Counted from the first letter of the stretch, positions 1-6,240 are shown. The stretch is DNA of 8,299 bases from an uncultured Collinsella sp. (GCA_902490445.1 CABUDZ010000087.1:1-8299); one strand, 5' to 3'. Translations and numbers: made by a program. The notes: generated from the letters alone by a model not told the origin.

Positions 1-36
1 AAAAGGGACAGGTTTATTTTGGCAGGTTCTATCTGG
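1..36 (+). repeat. REP-like palindromic repeat, copy A (cut by window edge)
   Basis: The sequence begins inside the repeat with AAAAGGGACAGGTTTATT and continues into the right palindrome arm TTTTGGCAGGTT and the tail TATCTGG. Positions 1-36 match the reverse complement of 1236-1271 at 34 of 36 bases. They match the copy at 2007-2050 about as well. By comparison with the full copies, roughly nine bases (the start of the left arm) lie outside the window. Orientation is GGGACAGG on the + strand, opposite to the other two copies. Confidence 0.85.
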
Positions 37-60
37 CCAAACATCAACAAACAATCAGTA

Positions 61-105
61 AATGGTCGGGTGCTCCGTTTTGTTTAAGAGCGCCCGACCA
101 TTTTT
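61..105 (+). terminator. Intrinsic terminator of a gene lying left of the window
   Basis: Arms 61-74 and 89-102 form a 14-bp stem with one G-T pair (AATGGTCGGG pairs with CCCGACCATT). The loop is about 14 nt and a run of five T follows at 101-105. No gene inside the window reads into it, so it probably ends a + strand gene whose 3' end is just left of position 1. Confidence 0.8.
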
Positions 106-349
106 CTATCGCCGCAAAAATGCGTGAAGCCCATTTGCGATGACATCACGCGAGGGCCGTCCAGATCGACGTAACCAACGCCCGCATCCACAACAAGCGC
201 GCCCGTCTTACTCAATTACCATTAAAAAGCATCAATTTGAAAACGCAATTATATTTCGGCAGGTAGCAGCTATAGTCGGTGAACTGAATCTCGACAACCG
301 AAGCCCCCGAATGAGGAATCTTCAGCCCATCCAAGCTAAAGGAGGGGCC
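106..349. other. Gene-free leader upstream of the RAYT gene
   Basis: I see no convincing gene here. The second half (about 211-260) is AT-rich and probably holds the RAYT promoter, but I could not find a -35/-10 pair with normal spacing. Around 160-205 one frame has a GC-rich third-position pattern (GAC GTA ACC AAC GCC CGC) without a start codon, possibly a gene remnant. Bases 252-265 (TATTTCGGCAGGTA) resemble the right arm of the palindromic repeat, but the match is short and may be chance. Confidence 0.5.
338..345 (+). promoter_or_regulatory. Ribosome binding site fixing the RAYT start
   Basis: AAAGGAGG lies four bases upstream of the ATG at 350. It is the only strong Shine-Dalgarno site in the region. 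It decides for the 252-residue protein beginning MPRKPRSKSPTGYFH rather than the longer frame open from 140, whose extra 70 residues resemble nothing in the family. Confidence 0.8.
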
Positions 350-1108
350 ATGCCGAGAAAACCTCGTTCAAAGTCACCAACCGGTTATTTCCACATCACG
401 TTGCGTGGAAACGGAGGGCAATTGCTGTTTGACGATGCCGAGGACCGAATCGCCATGCTTCAGATCCTCGATGCGATCCTCCCCAAACACAATATCGAGC
501 TTATCGCTTGGTGCCTTATGGGAAACCACATTCATCTGCTCATCGACGATCCGGACGACCGCAAGAGCGACGCGATGCATGCGATAGCCGTATCGTATGC
601 GGGCAGGTACAATGCGCGGACGGGGCATATCGGCCACGTGTTTCAGGAGCGGTTTTGGGATTCGCCCATTAAGTCAGAAGTATATTTACTCGAGGCAATT
701 CGATACATTCATTTGAATCCACAAAAAGCGGGACTGGCAGCATACGACGAATATCCCTGGAGCAGCCATCGCGAGTATCTCATGAGTGCCAGGTCACGGC
801 CGCATGTTACCGGCAGCGTTGTCGGTGTTATATTCCCAACACCTCGCTCATACCTTCGGCTCATGGAAAGTACGCCGTCGCTTCCCTATCGCCCCAGCGC
901 AACAGCCAAGGTTCGCGAGGAAGATCTATGCGAATTTGGCACGGCAATCGTGCAGAGTGTCGCAGGATGTGCTCCGACGGAACTCAAATCCGCCTCCAAG
1001 CCACTTCGCAATGAGGCGATTCTCGCGCTTCGAAAACAAGGGCTAACGATTAAGCAGGTTCAGCTGCTGACCGGACTGGGAACATGGATTATCAAGAACG
1101 CGTCGTAG
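350..1108 (+). CDS. REP-associated tyrosine transposase-like protein (Y1_Tnp family)
   Basis: A 252-residue member of the RAYT branch of the IS200/IS605 HUH transposases, which bind and cut single-stranded DNA at hairpins. Visible landmarks are the family-type opening MPRKPRSKSPTGYFHITLRG; the metal-binding HUH-type motif His60-Ile-His62 in GNHIHLLIDD; YNARTGHIGHVFQERF at 87-102; and the helix YLLEAIRYIHLNPQKAGL at 112-129, where Tyr112 is the best candidate for the catalytic tyrosine (Tyr119 is the alternative). The C-terminal part (about 219-251, RNEAILALRKQGLTIKQVQL onward) looks like a helix-turn-helix, as in many RAYTs. The gene is visibly less GC-rich than its neighbours. Inverted copies of one repeat lie on either side (1-36 and 1236-1271), as expected for a RAYT and its cognate repeats. 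All key residues are present, so it may be active. That it acts on these particular repeats is inferred. Confidence 0.9.
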   Translation: MPRKPRSKSPTGYFHITLRGNGGQLLFDDAEDRIAMLQILDAILPKHNIELIAWCLMGNHIHLLIDDPDDRKSDAMHAIAVSYAGRYNARTGHIGHVFQERFWDSPIKSEVYLLEAIRYIHLNPQKAGLAAYDEYPWSSHREYLMSARSRPHVTGSVVGVIFPTPRSYLRLMESTPSLPYRPSATAKVREEDLCEFGTAIVQSVAGCAPTELKSASKPLRNEAILALRKQGLTIKQVQLLTGLGTWIIKNAS

Positions 1109-1195
1109 CGTCGCGTTTGCCGAGTTACGGATACGGCGAAGCGCAGCTGTCTGCCGCGAGGCGCCGCCATTCGCCAGCTTCACCATGTCAAACAG

Positions 1196-1234
1196 AAAAC
1201 GCTTCCGCTGAATAACATCCAACGGAAGCGTTTT
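1196..1234. terminator. Bidirectional intrinsic terminator between the RAYT and HD genes
   Basis: Arms 1196-1207 (AAAACGCTTCCG) and 1223-1234 (CGGAAGCGTTTT) are a perfect 12-bp inverted repeat around a 15-nt loop. The A-tract on one side and T-tract on the other make it usable in both directions. It would end the RAYT transcript (+, stop at 1108) and the HD-hydrolase transcript (-, stop at 1279), the latter after the repeat copy at 1237-1280. Confidence 0.8.
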
Positions 1235-1236
1235 CC

Positions 1237-1280
1237 CAGATAAAACCTACCAAAATAAACCTGTCCCTTTTTGGCAGGTT
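1237..1280 (-). repeat. REP-like palindromic repeat, copy B, overlapping the HD gene stop codon
   Basis: A full 44-bp unit. Read on the minus strand it is arm AACCTGCCAAAA, loop with GGGACAGG, arm TTTTGGTAGGTT, then tail TTATCTG. The arms pair over 12 bp with one G-T pair. It differs from 2007-2050 at only two positions, both in the arms. The last two bases of the HD gene's TAA (1279-1281) are the first two bases of the repeat. Confidence 0.9.
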
Positions 1281-1878
1281 AGGCCTGGAAGGTGTCGCGG
1301 TCGGGCGCGAAGGACTGCATGGCCGCGATGGTGCGGTCAAAGAGCTCGGGGAGCTCCCAGCCGAGCATCAGGGCGCCCTGCGAAATCACGTCGCGCGAGC
1401 AGCCGGCGGCAAAGCGCTTGTCCTTGAACTTCTTCTTGAGCGACTTGGTCGTAAAGTCCATAACGCTCTTGCTCGGGCGCATGATGACGGCGGCGCCAAT
1501 CAGGCCGGTGAGCTCATCGCAGGCAAACAGGATCTTTTCCATCTGCAGCTCGGGTTTGGGCAGCGAGGTGTTGAAGTCCGACGTGTGCGTCTGGATGGCG
1601 CGAATGAGCTCGGGAGACGCACCTTCACCCTTAAGAATCTCGGCAGTATAGATGGTGTGGTTCATGGGGTCGTCCTCATGCTCCTCCCAATCCAAGTCGT
1701 GCAGCAGGCCGACGATGCCCCAAAACTCCTCGTTCTCGGGGTCGAACTCGCGCGCAAAGTAGCGCATGGTGCCCTCGACCGTCTCGCCATGGGTGATGTG
1801 GAACGGGTCTTTGTTGTGCTCGTTAAGCAGTTCAAACGCGCGGTCGCGGGTGATTCCGGCGGAAAGCGTCTGGGACAT
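1279..1878 (-). CDS. HD-domain hydrolase, probably a metal-dependent phosphohydrolase
   Basis: A 199-residue protein with the classic HD-superfamily metal ligands in order: His30 (ITHGETVEGTMRYFA), His60-Asp61 (GLLHDLDWE) and Asp121 (ACDELTGLIGAAV). His98 (THTSD) is a likely extra ligand. Proteins of this type are usually annotated as HDIG-domain or predicted HD hydrolases (COG2316-like). The substrate cannot be told from sequence; a phosphorylated small molecule or nucleotide is typical of the superfamily. It lacks a signal peptide and membrane segments, so it should be cytoplasmic. The start is the ATG at 1878, set by a GGAGG seven bases upstream; an open extension to 2001 would run through the proA terminator and is not real. 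It seems to be a separate transcription unit, with proA's terminator upstream and its own terminator at 1196-1234. The TAA stop is built partly from the repeat at 1237-1280. Confidence 0.85.
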   Translation of the reverse strand: MSQTLSAGITRDRAFELLNEHNKDPFHITHGETVEGTMRYFAREFDPENEEFWGIVGLLHDLDWEEHEDDPMNHTIYTAEILKGEGASPELIRAIQTHTSDFNTSLPKPELQMEKILFACDELTGLIGAAVIMRPSKSVMDFTTKSLKKKFKDKRFAAGCSRDVISQGALMLGWELPELFDRTIAAMQSFAPDRDTFQA

Positions 1879-1885
1879 GGCAATA

Positions 1886-1890
1886 CCTCC
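1886..1890 (-). promoter_or_regulatory. Ribosome binding site fixing the HD hydrolase start
   Basis: On the minus strand GGAGG lies seven bases before the ATG at 1878. A possible -10 region (TATACGAT on the minus strand, about 1921-1930) lies further upstream, but I found no -35 with normal spacing, so the promoter is not placed. Confidence 0.75.
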
Positions 1891-1970
1891 AGGTGAGTCG
1901 ATGTTAGGACACGGTGTCACTATCGTATATCGCCGCGACTCAAGCCGAAAGGCAAAAAAGTTATGCGGAG

Positions 1971-1999
1971 AAAAAAGCCGGGCGAACGTGTCGCCCGGC
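1971..1999 (-). terminator. Intrinsic terminator of proA
   Basis: GCCGGGCGA at 1977-1985 and its exact complement at 1991-1999 form a 9-bp GC-rich stem with a 5-nt loop. On the minus strand a run of six T follows (1976-1971). It lies about 50 bp past the proA stop codon, with the repeat copy 2007-2050 between stop and terminator. Confidence 0.9.
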
Positions 2000-2006
2000 A
2001 AAACCG

Positions 2007-2050
2007 CAGATAAAACCTGCCAAAATAAACCTGTCCCTTTTTGGTAGGTT
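2007..2050 (-). repeat. REP-like palindromic repeat, copy C, overlapping the proA stop codon
   Basis: Matches 1237-1280 at 42 of 44 positions in the same orientation. The two differences are one in each palindrome arm (minus strand AACCTACC and GGCAGGTT here, AACCTGCC and GGTAGGTT there), as if the arms had been exchanged. The final A of the proA TAA (2050-2052) is the first base of the repeat. This copy is solitary, with no transposase beside it. Confidence 0.9.
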
Positions 2051-3336
2051 TAGGGGCGGACCTGGCCGGTGCCTCGGAGCTTGTATTTGTAGGTGGTGAG
2101 GGCCTCGGCGGCAAAGGGGCCACGGGCGTGGAGCTTTTGGGTCGAGATGCCGATCTCGGCGCCCAGGCCAAACTCGCCGCCGTCGGTAAAGCGCGTGCTG
2201 GCGTTGGCGTACACGGCCGAGGCATCGACCGCGTCCAGGAAGCGCTCGCAAGCATCCGTATCCTCGGCAACGATGGCCTCGGAGTGCATCGTGCCGTAGC
2301 GATTGATGTGTGCGATGGCCTCGTCCTCGTTTGCCACGACCTTCACGCTCATCTCGAGCGCCAGGTACTCGCGACCCCAGTCCTCCTCAGTCGCGGCGAC
2401 GTAGTCATCGCCCTCCACAAAGCCGGCATCGGCGCACGCGGCGCACGTGGCCTCGTCGCCGTGAATGAGCACGCCGTGGTCGTGCAGCACGGCAACGACC
2501 GCAGGCAAAAACACATTGGCCACAGCATGGTCGACCAGCAGCGACTCGGCGGCATTGCACACGCCTACACGCTGGGTCTTGGCATTAACGATAATATTGA
2601 GCGCTTTATCGAAGTCGGCGGATTCATGCACGTAGATGTGGCAGTTACCCGTGCCCGTCTCGATCACCGGCACAAGCGACTCGCGCACGCAGCGCTGGAT
2701 CAGGCCCGCACCGCCACGCGGAATGAGCACATCGACGACGCCGCGGAGCTTCATGAGCTCGCCAGTGGCCTCGCGGTCGGTGGACTCGATCATCGAGATA
2801 GCCTCGCGCGGGAAGCCCTTGGTCTCGAGCGCATCGGCCAGCAGCTCAGAAATCATGGCACACGAGTGATAGGCCAGCGAGCCGCCGCGCAGAATGCAGG
2901 CGTTGCCGGTGCGGATGCAGATGCCCGCGGCGTCGGCCGTCACGTTGGGGCGCGCCTCGTACACCATGGCGACCAGGCCCAACGGCACGCTCACGCGGGT
3001 GAGGTCCACGCCGCTTGCGAGCACGCGGTGGTCGAGCACGCGGCCGACAGGATCGGGCAGCTCGGCGAGCTTCTCCAGGCCGGCGGCCATACCCTCAACG
3101 CGCTCGGGCGTCAGCAGCAGACGGTCGAGGAGCCCCGCCGAGGTCCCCGCATCGCGCGCGGCGGACATATCGAGCTCGTTGGCGGCAACGATGGAGTCGA
3201 CACCGTTGCGCAGTGCTGCGACCATGGCGCGCACGGCCTCCTGGCGCTGCTCGTCGCTCGCCGTGGCAAGCGAGGCCGACGCTGCCTTAGCGGCAACGGC
3301 AAGATCGTGGACATACGTGGCTATATCGACCGACAT
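2050..3336 (-). CDS. proA: Gamma-glutamyl phosphate reductase
   Basis: A 428-residue aldehyde-dehydrogenase-superfamily enzyme, the normal length for ProA. It reduces gamma-glutamyl phosphate with NADPH to glutamate-5-semialdehyde, the second step of proline synthesis, which cyclises before ProC (not in this window) acts. Family landmarks are PLGLVAMVYEARPNVT (118-133), GNACILRGGS (144-153), RGGAGLI (207-213), ETGTGNCHIYV (226-236) and the active-site segment QRVGVCNAAESLLV, in which Cys260 is the catalytic nucleophile; many homologues have Pro where this has Val258. The C-terminal region includes YANASTRFTDGGEFGLGAEI (376-395). It starts at the ATG at 3336, with AGGAGA and AAAGGG upstream. 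It is divergent from the proline iminopeptidase gene (113 bp between start codons) and separated by that gene from proB, its usual operon partner. A repeat and a strong terminator follow. Confidence 0.96.
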   Translation of the reverse strand: MSVDIATYVHDLAVAAKAASASLATASDEQRQEAVRAMVAALRNGVDSIVAANELDMSAARDAGTSAGLLDRLLLTPERVEGMAAGLEKLAELPDPVGRVLDHRVLASGVDLTRVSVPLGLVAMVYEARPNVTADAAGICIRTGNACILRGGSLAYHSCAMISELLADALETKGFPREAISMIESTDREATGELMKLRGVVDVLIPRGGAGLIQRCVRESLVPVIETGTGNCHIYVHESADFDKALNIIVNAKTQRVGVCNAAESLLVDHAVANVFLPAVVAVLHDHGVLIHGDEATCAACADAGFVEGDDYVAATEEDWGREYLALEMSVKVVANEDEAIAHINRYGTMHSEAIVAEDTDACERFLDAVDASAVYANASTRFTDGGEFGLGAEIGISTQKLHARGPFAAEALTTYKYKLRGTGQVRP

Positions 3337-3379
3337 GGGCGGCCCTTTCTCCTAGAAGTTTGCAACCATGGTAGCCGAT

Positions 3380-3410
3380 TTGCGCATGGCCTCGCCCGCG
3401 GCGGTAGAAT
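3380..3410 (+). promoter_or_regulatory. Possible promoter of the proline iminopeptidase gene
   Basis: TTGCGC (3380-3385) and TAGAAT (3405-3410) are 19 bp apart in the divergent proA-peptidase spacer, about 40 bp before the peptidase ATG. The -10 is good; the -35 match and spacing are only fair. I found no clear proA promoter in the same spacer. Confidence 0.35.
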
Positions 3411-3448
3411 TGGTCAACCCGAAACACCGCAACGAACGGAAGACTCAC

Positions 3449-4867
3449 ATGGCCCTCATCACTTCGTACCACGTCCCCGGCCTGTATGTCGAGGACCACA
3501 GCATCGACGTCCCCCTCGACTGGCGCGGCCTGGAGCCGATGCTCCTGGCCGTCGGCAGCACCATGCGCCGCGGCGCCATGCCGGCGCCCATCGCAGGTGC
3601 GCCCGAGAGCATCAAGCTCTTCTACCGTGTGGTTTGCGCGCCCGACCGCATCAACGACGATCTGCCACTGCTCCTGTTTTTGCAGGGCGGCCCCGGCGGC
3701 GAGAGCCCGCGTCCGCTGTCACCCACAAGCGACGGCTGGATCGAGGAGGCCGTCAAGCACTTCCGCGTCGTCCTGCCCGACCAGCGCGGCACCGGACGCA
3801 GCAGCTGTGTAGACGGGCGCACGATTGCCGCACTGGGCGAGCGTGCCGAGGCAGCCGGCGCCGATGCGGACCGCTCGCAGGCGGACTTCCTCAAGCGCCA
3901 CCTCGCCAGCTCCATCGTGCGCGATTTTGAGTACCTGCGCCTGGTGGGCTTTGGCGGCAGGCCCTGGGTCACGCTCGGGCAGAGCTACGGCGGCTTTTTG
4001 ACGCTGAGCTACCTGTCGCTCTTCCCCGAGGGCGTGGCGGCAAGCTTTACCTGCGGCGGCATCCCCCACGTACCGGCGAGCGCAAGCGAGGTCTACGCGC
4101 ACACCTTCCCGCGCATGGCTGCCAAGACGCAGCAGTATTACAACCGCTACCCCGCCGACGTCGAGCGCGTGGCGGCCCTGGCAGATGCCCTCGAGGAGCA
4201 AAAGCCCGTGCTACCCGACGGCTCGCCGATGACGGTCGAACGCCTGCAGCTCATGGGCAGCGACTTTGGCATGAAGCCGAGCTTTGAGCGCATGCATTGG
4301 ATCATCGATCATGCTTTTGTTGACGGCGACGGCACGCTGGCCTGCGGCGCCTCGGTATCCGACAGCTTTTTGATGCGCGCCTTCGAGCGCACCAACACGC
4401 GCACGAATCCGCTGTACTGGACGCTTCAGGAGTTCATCTACGCCGACGGCGACACCATGCCCATTCGCTGGGCCGCGGCAGAAGAGAAGGCCCATCGTGC
4501 CGAGTTCGACACGCTCACGCGACCGCTCATGTTTACCGGCGAGGCCATGTTCCCGTGGATGTTTGAGCAGATGCCCGAACTTAAGCCCTTCAAGCCGGCG
4601 ATGGATCTGCTTATGGAAGACACAAGCTGGGACAAGATCTACGACCCGCAGCGCCTGGCGTGCAACGAGGTGCCCCTGCAGGCCGCGGTGTACTTCGATG
4701 ACATGTACGTGGACTCGGGCATGCAGCTCGATACGCTCAGCCGCGTGGGCAACTCGCATGCCTGGGTGACCAACGAGTTCGAGCACGACGGCTTGCACGG
4801 CAGCGTGGTGTTCAAGCACCTCTTCGACGAAGCCCTCAACCGCGGAGACCTGCGCCGAATCTTCTAG
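3449..4867 (+). CDS. Proline iminopeptidase-type alpha/beta hydrolase (peptidase family S33)
   Basis: A 472-residue cytoplasmic-looking alpha/beta hydrolase. Visible landmarks are LFLQGGPGGESPRP (77-90), the S33 oxyanion-hole region usually written HGGPG; DQRGTGRSS (111-119); and the nucleophile elbow GQSYGG with Ser179. Candidates for the rest of the triad are Asp422 (YVDSG) and His446 or His450 in NEFEHDGLHGS. Proline iminopeptidases remove N-terminal proline from peptides. The length, larger than the ~310-residue Bacillus type, fits the long actinobacterial/Serratia-like class. Lying between proA and proB supports a proline role (salvage beside synthesis), though another aminopeptidase or esterase specificity is possible. 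The start at 3449 is chosen for GGAAG six bases upstream; the frame is open 27 codons further but with no binding site. It is the only + strand gene among the four metabolic genes and is convergent with proB. Confidence 0.85.
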   Translation: MALITSYHVPGLYVEDHSIDVPLDWRGLEPMLLAVGSTMRRGAMPAPIAGAPESIKLFYRVVCAPDRINDDLPLLLFLQGGPGGESPRPLSPTSDGWIEEAVKHFRVVLPDQRGTGRSSCVDGRTIAALGERAEAAGADADRSQADFLKRHLASSIVRDFEYLRLVGFGGRPWVTLGQSYGGFLTLSYLSLFPEGVAASFTCGGIPHVPASASEVYAHTFPRMAAKTQQYYNRYPADVERVAALADALEEQKPVLPDGSPMTVERLQLMGSDFGMKPSFERMHWIIDHAFVDGDGTLACGASVSDSFLMRAFERTNTRTNPLYWTLQEFIYADGDTMPIRWAAAEEKAHRAEFDTLTRPLMFTGEAMFPWMFEQMPELKPFKPAMDLLMEDTSWDKIYDPQRLACNEVPLQAAVYFDDMYVDSGMQLDTLSRVGNSHAWVTNEFEHDGLHGSVVFKHLFDEALNRGDLRRIF

Positions 4868-4869
4868 CA

Positions 4870-4917
4870 AAGGAGTGTCCCCAACTGCCGACACATAAGG
4901 AACGTCCCCAATGCCGA
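4870..4917. repeat. Imperfect tandem pair of GGGGAC-core units just after the peptidase stop
   Basis: Two units stand side by side. Unit 1 (4870-4891) has AAGGAGTGTCCCCAA then CTGCCGA; unit 2 (4897-4917) has AAGGAACGTCCCCAA then TGCCGA. They differ by two substitutions and one indel. On the minus strand each reads TTGGGGAC followed by ACTCCTT or GTTCCTT. GTGTC (4875-4879) pairs with GACAC (4890-4894). The pair begins two bases after the peptidase TAG. Confidence 0.7.
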
Positions 4918-4952
4918 GAACAGCAACATTGCAGGAAGAGGACGGAAAGCGA

Positions 4953-5050
4953 AAACGCCCCCAAGCGAGCAAGGTGACGTGAAAGAGGAGGGCATTGACC
5001 TTCTGGTCATGCCCGACGATTGAACGTCAGATTGCCGCTTAGGGGCGTTT
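4953..5050. terminator. Nested 98-nt palindrome, probable bidirectional terminator
   Basis: Four stems are nested. The outer one is 4953-4967 with 5036-5050 (14 of 15 pairs). Next are 4969-4972 with 5032-5035, then 4975-4980 with 5024-5029 (TGACGT/ACGTCA). The inner hairpin is 4990-5000 with 5005-5014 (10 bp, one bulged T, TTCT loop). It fills the spacer between the convergent peptidase (stop 4867) and proB (stop 5065). GGGGCGTTT on one strand and GGGGCGTTTT on the other suit termination in both directions, but the T-tracts are short and the nested inner stems are more than a terminator needs. A small mobile palindrome or structured RNA is the alternative. Confidence 0.6.
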
Positions 5051-5064
5051 GCAGCGTCAAATGG

Positions 5065-6192
5065 TTAGGCGAAGACGATCAGATTGTCTCGATGGATCGC
5101 GGGCTTCTCGGCCAGGTCAGCCAGCAGGCGGTTGCTGGCAATCTGGTCCTGGCGGCGGCCGGCGGCAAGCTCCAGCACGTCCGAATCGGCCTCGGCGATA
5201 CCGCGGGCGACGACCATACCGCTCGGATCGCACACATCGAGCACATCGCCCTCGGCAAAATCTCCATCGACCTGGCGAATACCCACCGCGAGCAAGGACG
5301 AGCCACGGCTGACCAGCGCCCTCGCGGCACCGTCATCAACCGTTACCGAGCCATGTGCCTTGTCACCCAGCGCGATCCACAGCTTGCGCGGCGCAATGTC
5401 CAGGCGCTCCGCCGGCGGATCGAACAGAGTCCCCACCCTCTCGCCACGGGCCAGGCGCACGAGCGCATCGGGTTCCTCACCCGAGCAAATCACGCTCTGA
5501 ATGCCAGCCGTCATCAAAATGCGGCTCGCACGAATCTTGGTGATCATGCCGCCGGTGCCCACCGATGTCGAAGAATCGCCCGCCGAGGCGATAATCTTGG
5601 CATCGATTTTGCGCACGACTGGGACAAATTCGGCCGTGGGGTCCTCGTGCGGATTGGCGGTATAGAGGCCATCGATGTCCGAAAGCGTCACGCACAGATC
5701 GGCAGAAACCAGGCAGCTCACAAGCGCCGCCAGCGTGTCGTTGTCGCCAAACTTGATCTCATCGACGGTGACGGTATCGTTCTCGTTGACGACCGGCACC
5801 ACACCCAGCTCCACCAGGCGCAGCAGGGCGTCGCGCGCGTGCAGGTAGGACGTGCGACGGGCCGTATCGTGGCGCGTGAGCAGCACGAGCGAGGTGAGCA
5901 GGTCACGCGCATGGAACTCCTCGTCGTAGGCCGACGAGATGATGCACTGGCCGGCAGAAGCACATGCCTGCAGGCTCGGCAGATCGCCGACCGGCTTGCG
6001 GTCGAAGCCCAGCACGGGATAGCCACAGGCGATAGCGCCCGAGCTCACCACGACCAAGCGCCAGCCGAGCTTGCGCAGGGCCGCGGCCTGATCGGCAAGG
6101 CCGCCGATAAACGCACGGTTGACCTTGCCGTCGGCACCCACCACCGTGGACGAGCCGATCTTTACCACCATCGTTTTATAAGAAGTCGTCAT
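5065..6192 (-). CDS. proB: Glutamate 5-kinase
   Basis: A 375-residue amino-acid-kinase-family protein with a C-terminal PUA domain, the full bacterial ProB layout. It phosphorylates glutamate with ATP to gamma-glutamyl phosphate, the first and usually proline-inhibited step of proline synthesis, and passes the labile product to ProA. Landmarks are MVVKIGSSTV (8-17, phosphate-binding), VVVSSGAIACG (47-57), NENDTV and FGDNDTLAALV (136-158, substrate and feedback-site region), LSDIDGLYTANP (170-181) and VGTGGMITKIRA (211-222). The PUA domain covers roughly 277-365. The start at 6192 has no recognisable Shine-Dalgarno site, nor does the alternative ATG at 6171, so initiation may be leaderless or weak. 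It lies 80 bp downstream of pncB on the same strand and could be co-transcribed with it unless the palindrome at 6241-6279 terminates. I saw no T-box or other recognisable leader regulation. Confidence 0.95.
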   Translation of the reverse strand: MTTSYKTMVVKIGSSTVVGADGKVNRAFIGGLADQAAALRKLGWRLVVVSSGAIACGYPVLGFDRKPVGDLPSLQACASAGQCIISSAYDEEFHARDLLTSLVLLTRHDTARRTSYLHARDALLRLVELGVVPVVNENDTVTVDEIKFGDNDTLAALVSCLVSADLCVTLSDIDGLYTANPHEDPTAEFVPVVRKIDAKIIASAGDSSTSVGTGGMITKIRASRILMTAGIQSVICSGEEPDALVRLARGERVGTLFDPPAERLDIAPRKLWIALGDKAHGSVTVDDGAARALVSRGSSLLAVGIRQVDGDFAEGDVLDVCDPSGMVVARGIAEADSDVLELAAGRRQDQIASNRLLADLAEKPAIHRDNLIVFA

Positions 6193-6216
6193 ACGTCAAA
6201 CCAATCAACTGTTCAG

Positions 6217-6240
6217 CGAACGAGCAAACGGGCGAGCAAG
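6217..6240. repeat. Weak 12-bp tandem repeat in the proB leader
   Basis: CGAACGAGCAAA (6217-6228) is followed directly by CGGGCGAGCAAG (6229-6240), 9 of 12 bases identical. It lies 25 to 48 bases upstream of the proB start. Its meaning is unknown and chance is possible. Confidence 0.3.

Noticed and set aside
140..349. N-terminal extension of the RAYT protein
   Set aside because: The extra residues do not resemble the family, and AAAGGAGG directly before the ATG at 350 fixes the start there.
1..1280. Conventional DDE insertion sequence with target-site duplication
   Set aside because: The only transposase-like gene is an HUH/Y1 type, which does not make target duplications, and no duplication is visible at the edges.
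1879..2001. N-terminal extension of the HD hydrolase
   Set aside because: It would be translated through proA's terminator hairpin, and a proper GGAGG precedes the ATG at 1878.
3337..3448. Proline-responsive riboswitch or T-box before proA
   Set aside because: The 112-bp spacer shows no T-box sequence, antiterminator-like stems or terminator.
2041..3930. Long + strand open frame (629 codons) opposite proA
   Set aside because: It is antisense to proA and runs into the peptidase gene in another frame. The predicted protein is Arg/His/Gly/Ala-rich with no family features; such frames are expected opposite GC3-rich genes.
4870..4917. Short CRISPR array
   Set aside because: Only two imperfect units almost without spacer between them, and no cas gene nearby.
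4211..4972. Minus-strand open frame opposite the peptidase gene
   Set aside because: Antisense shadow. It also begins inside the nested palindrome, and its composition is that of a reversed GC3-rich gene.
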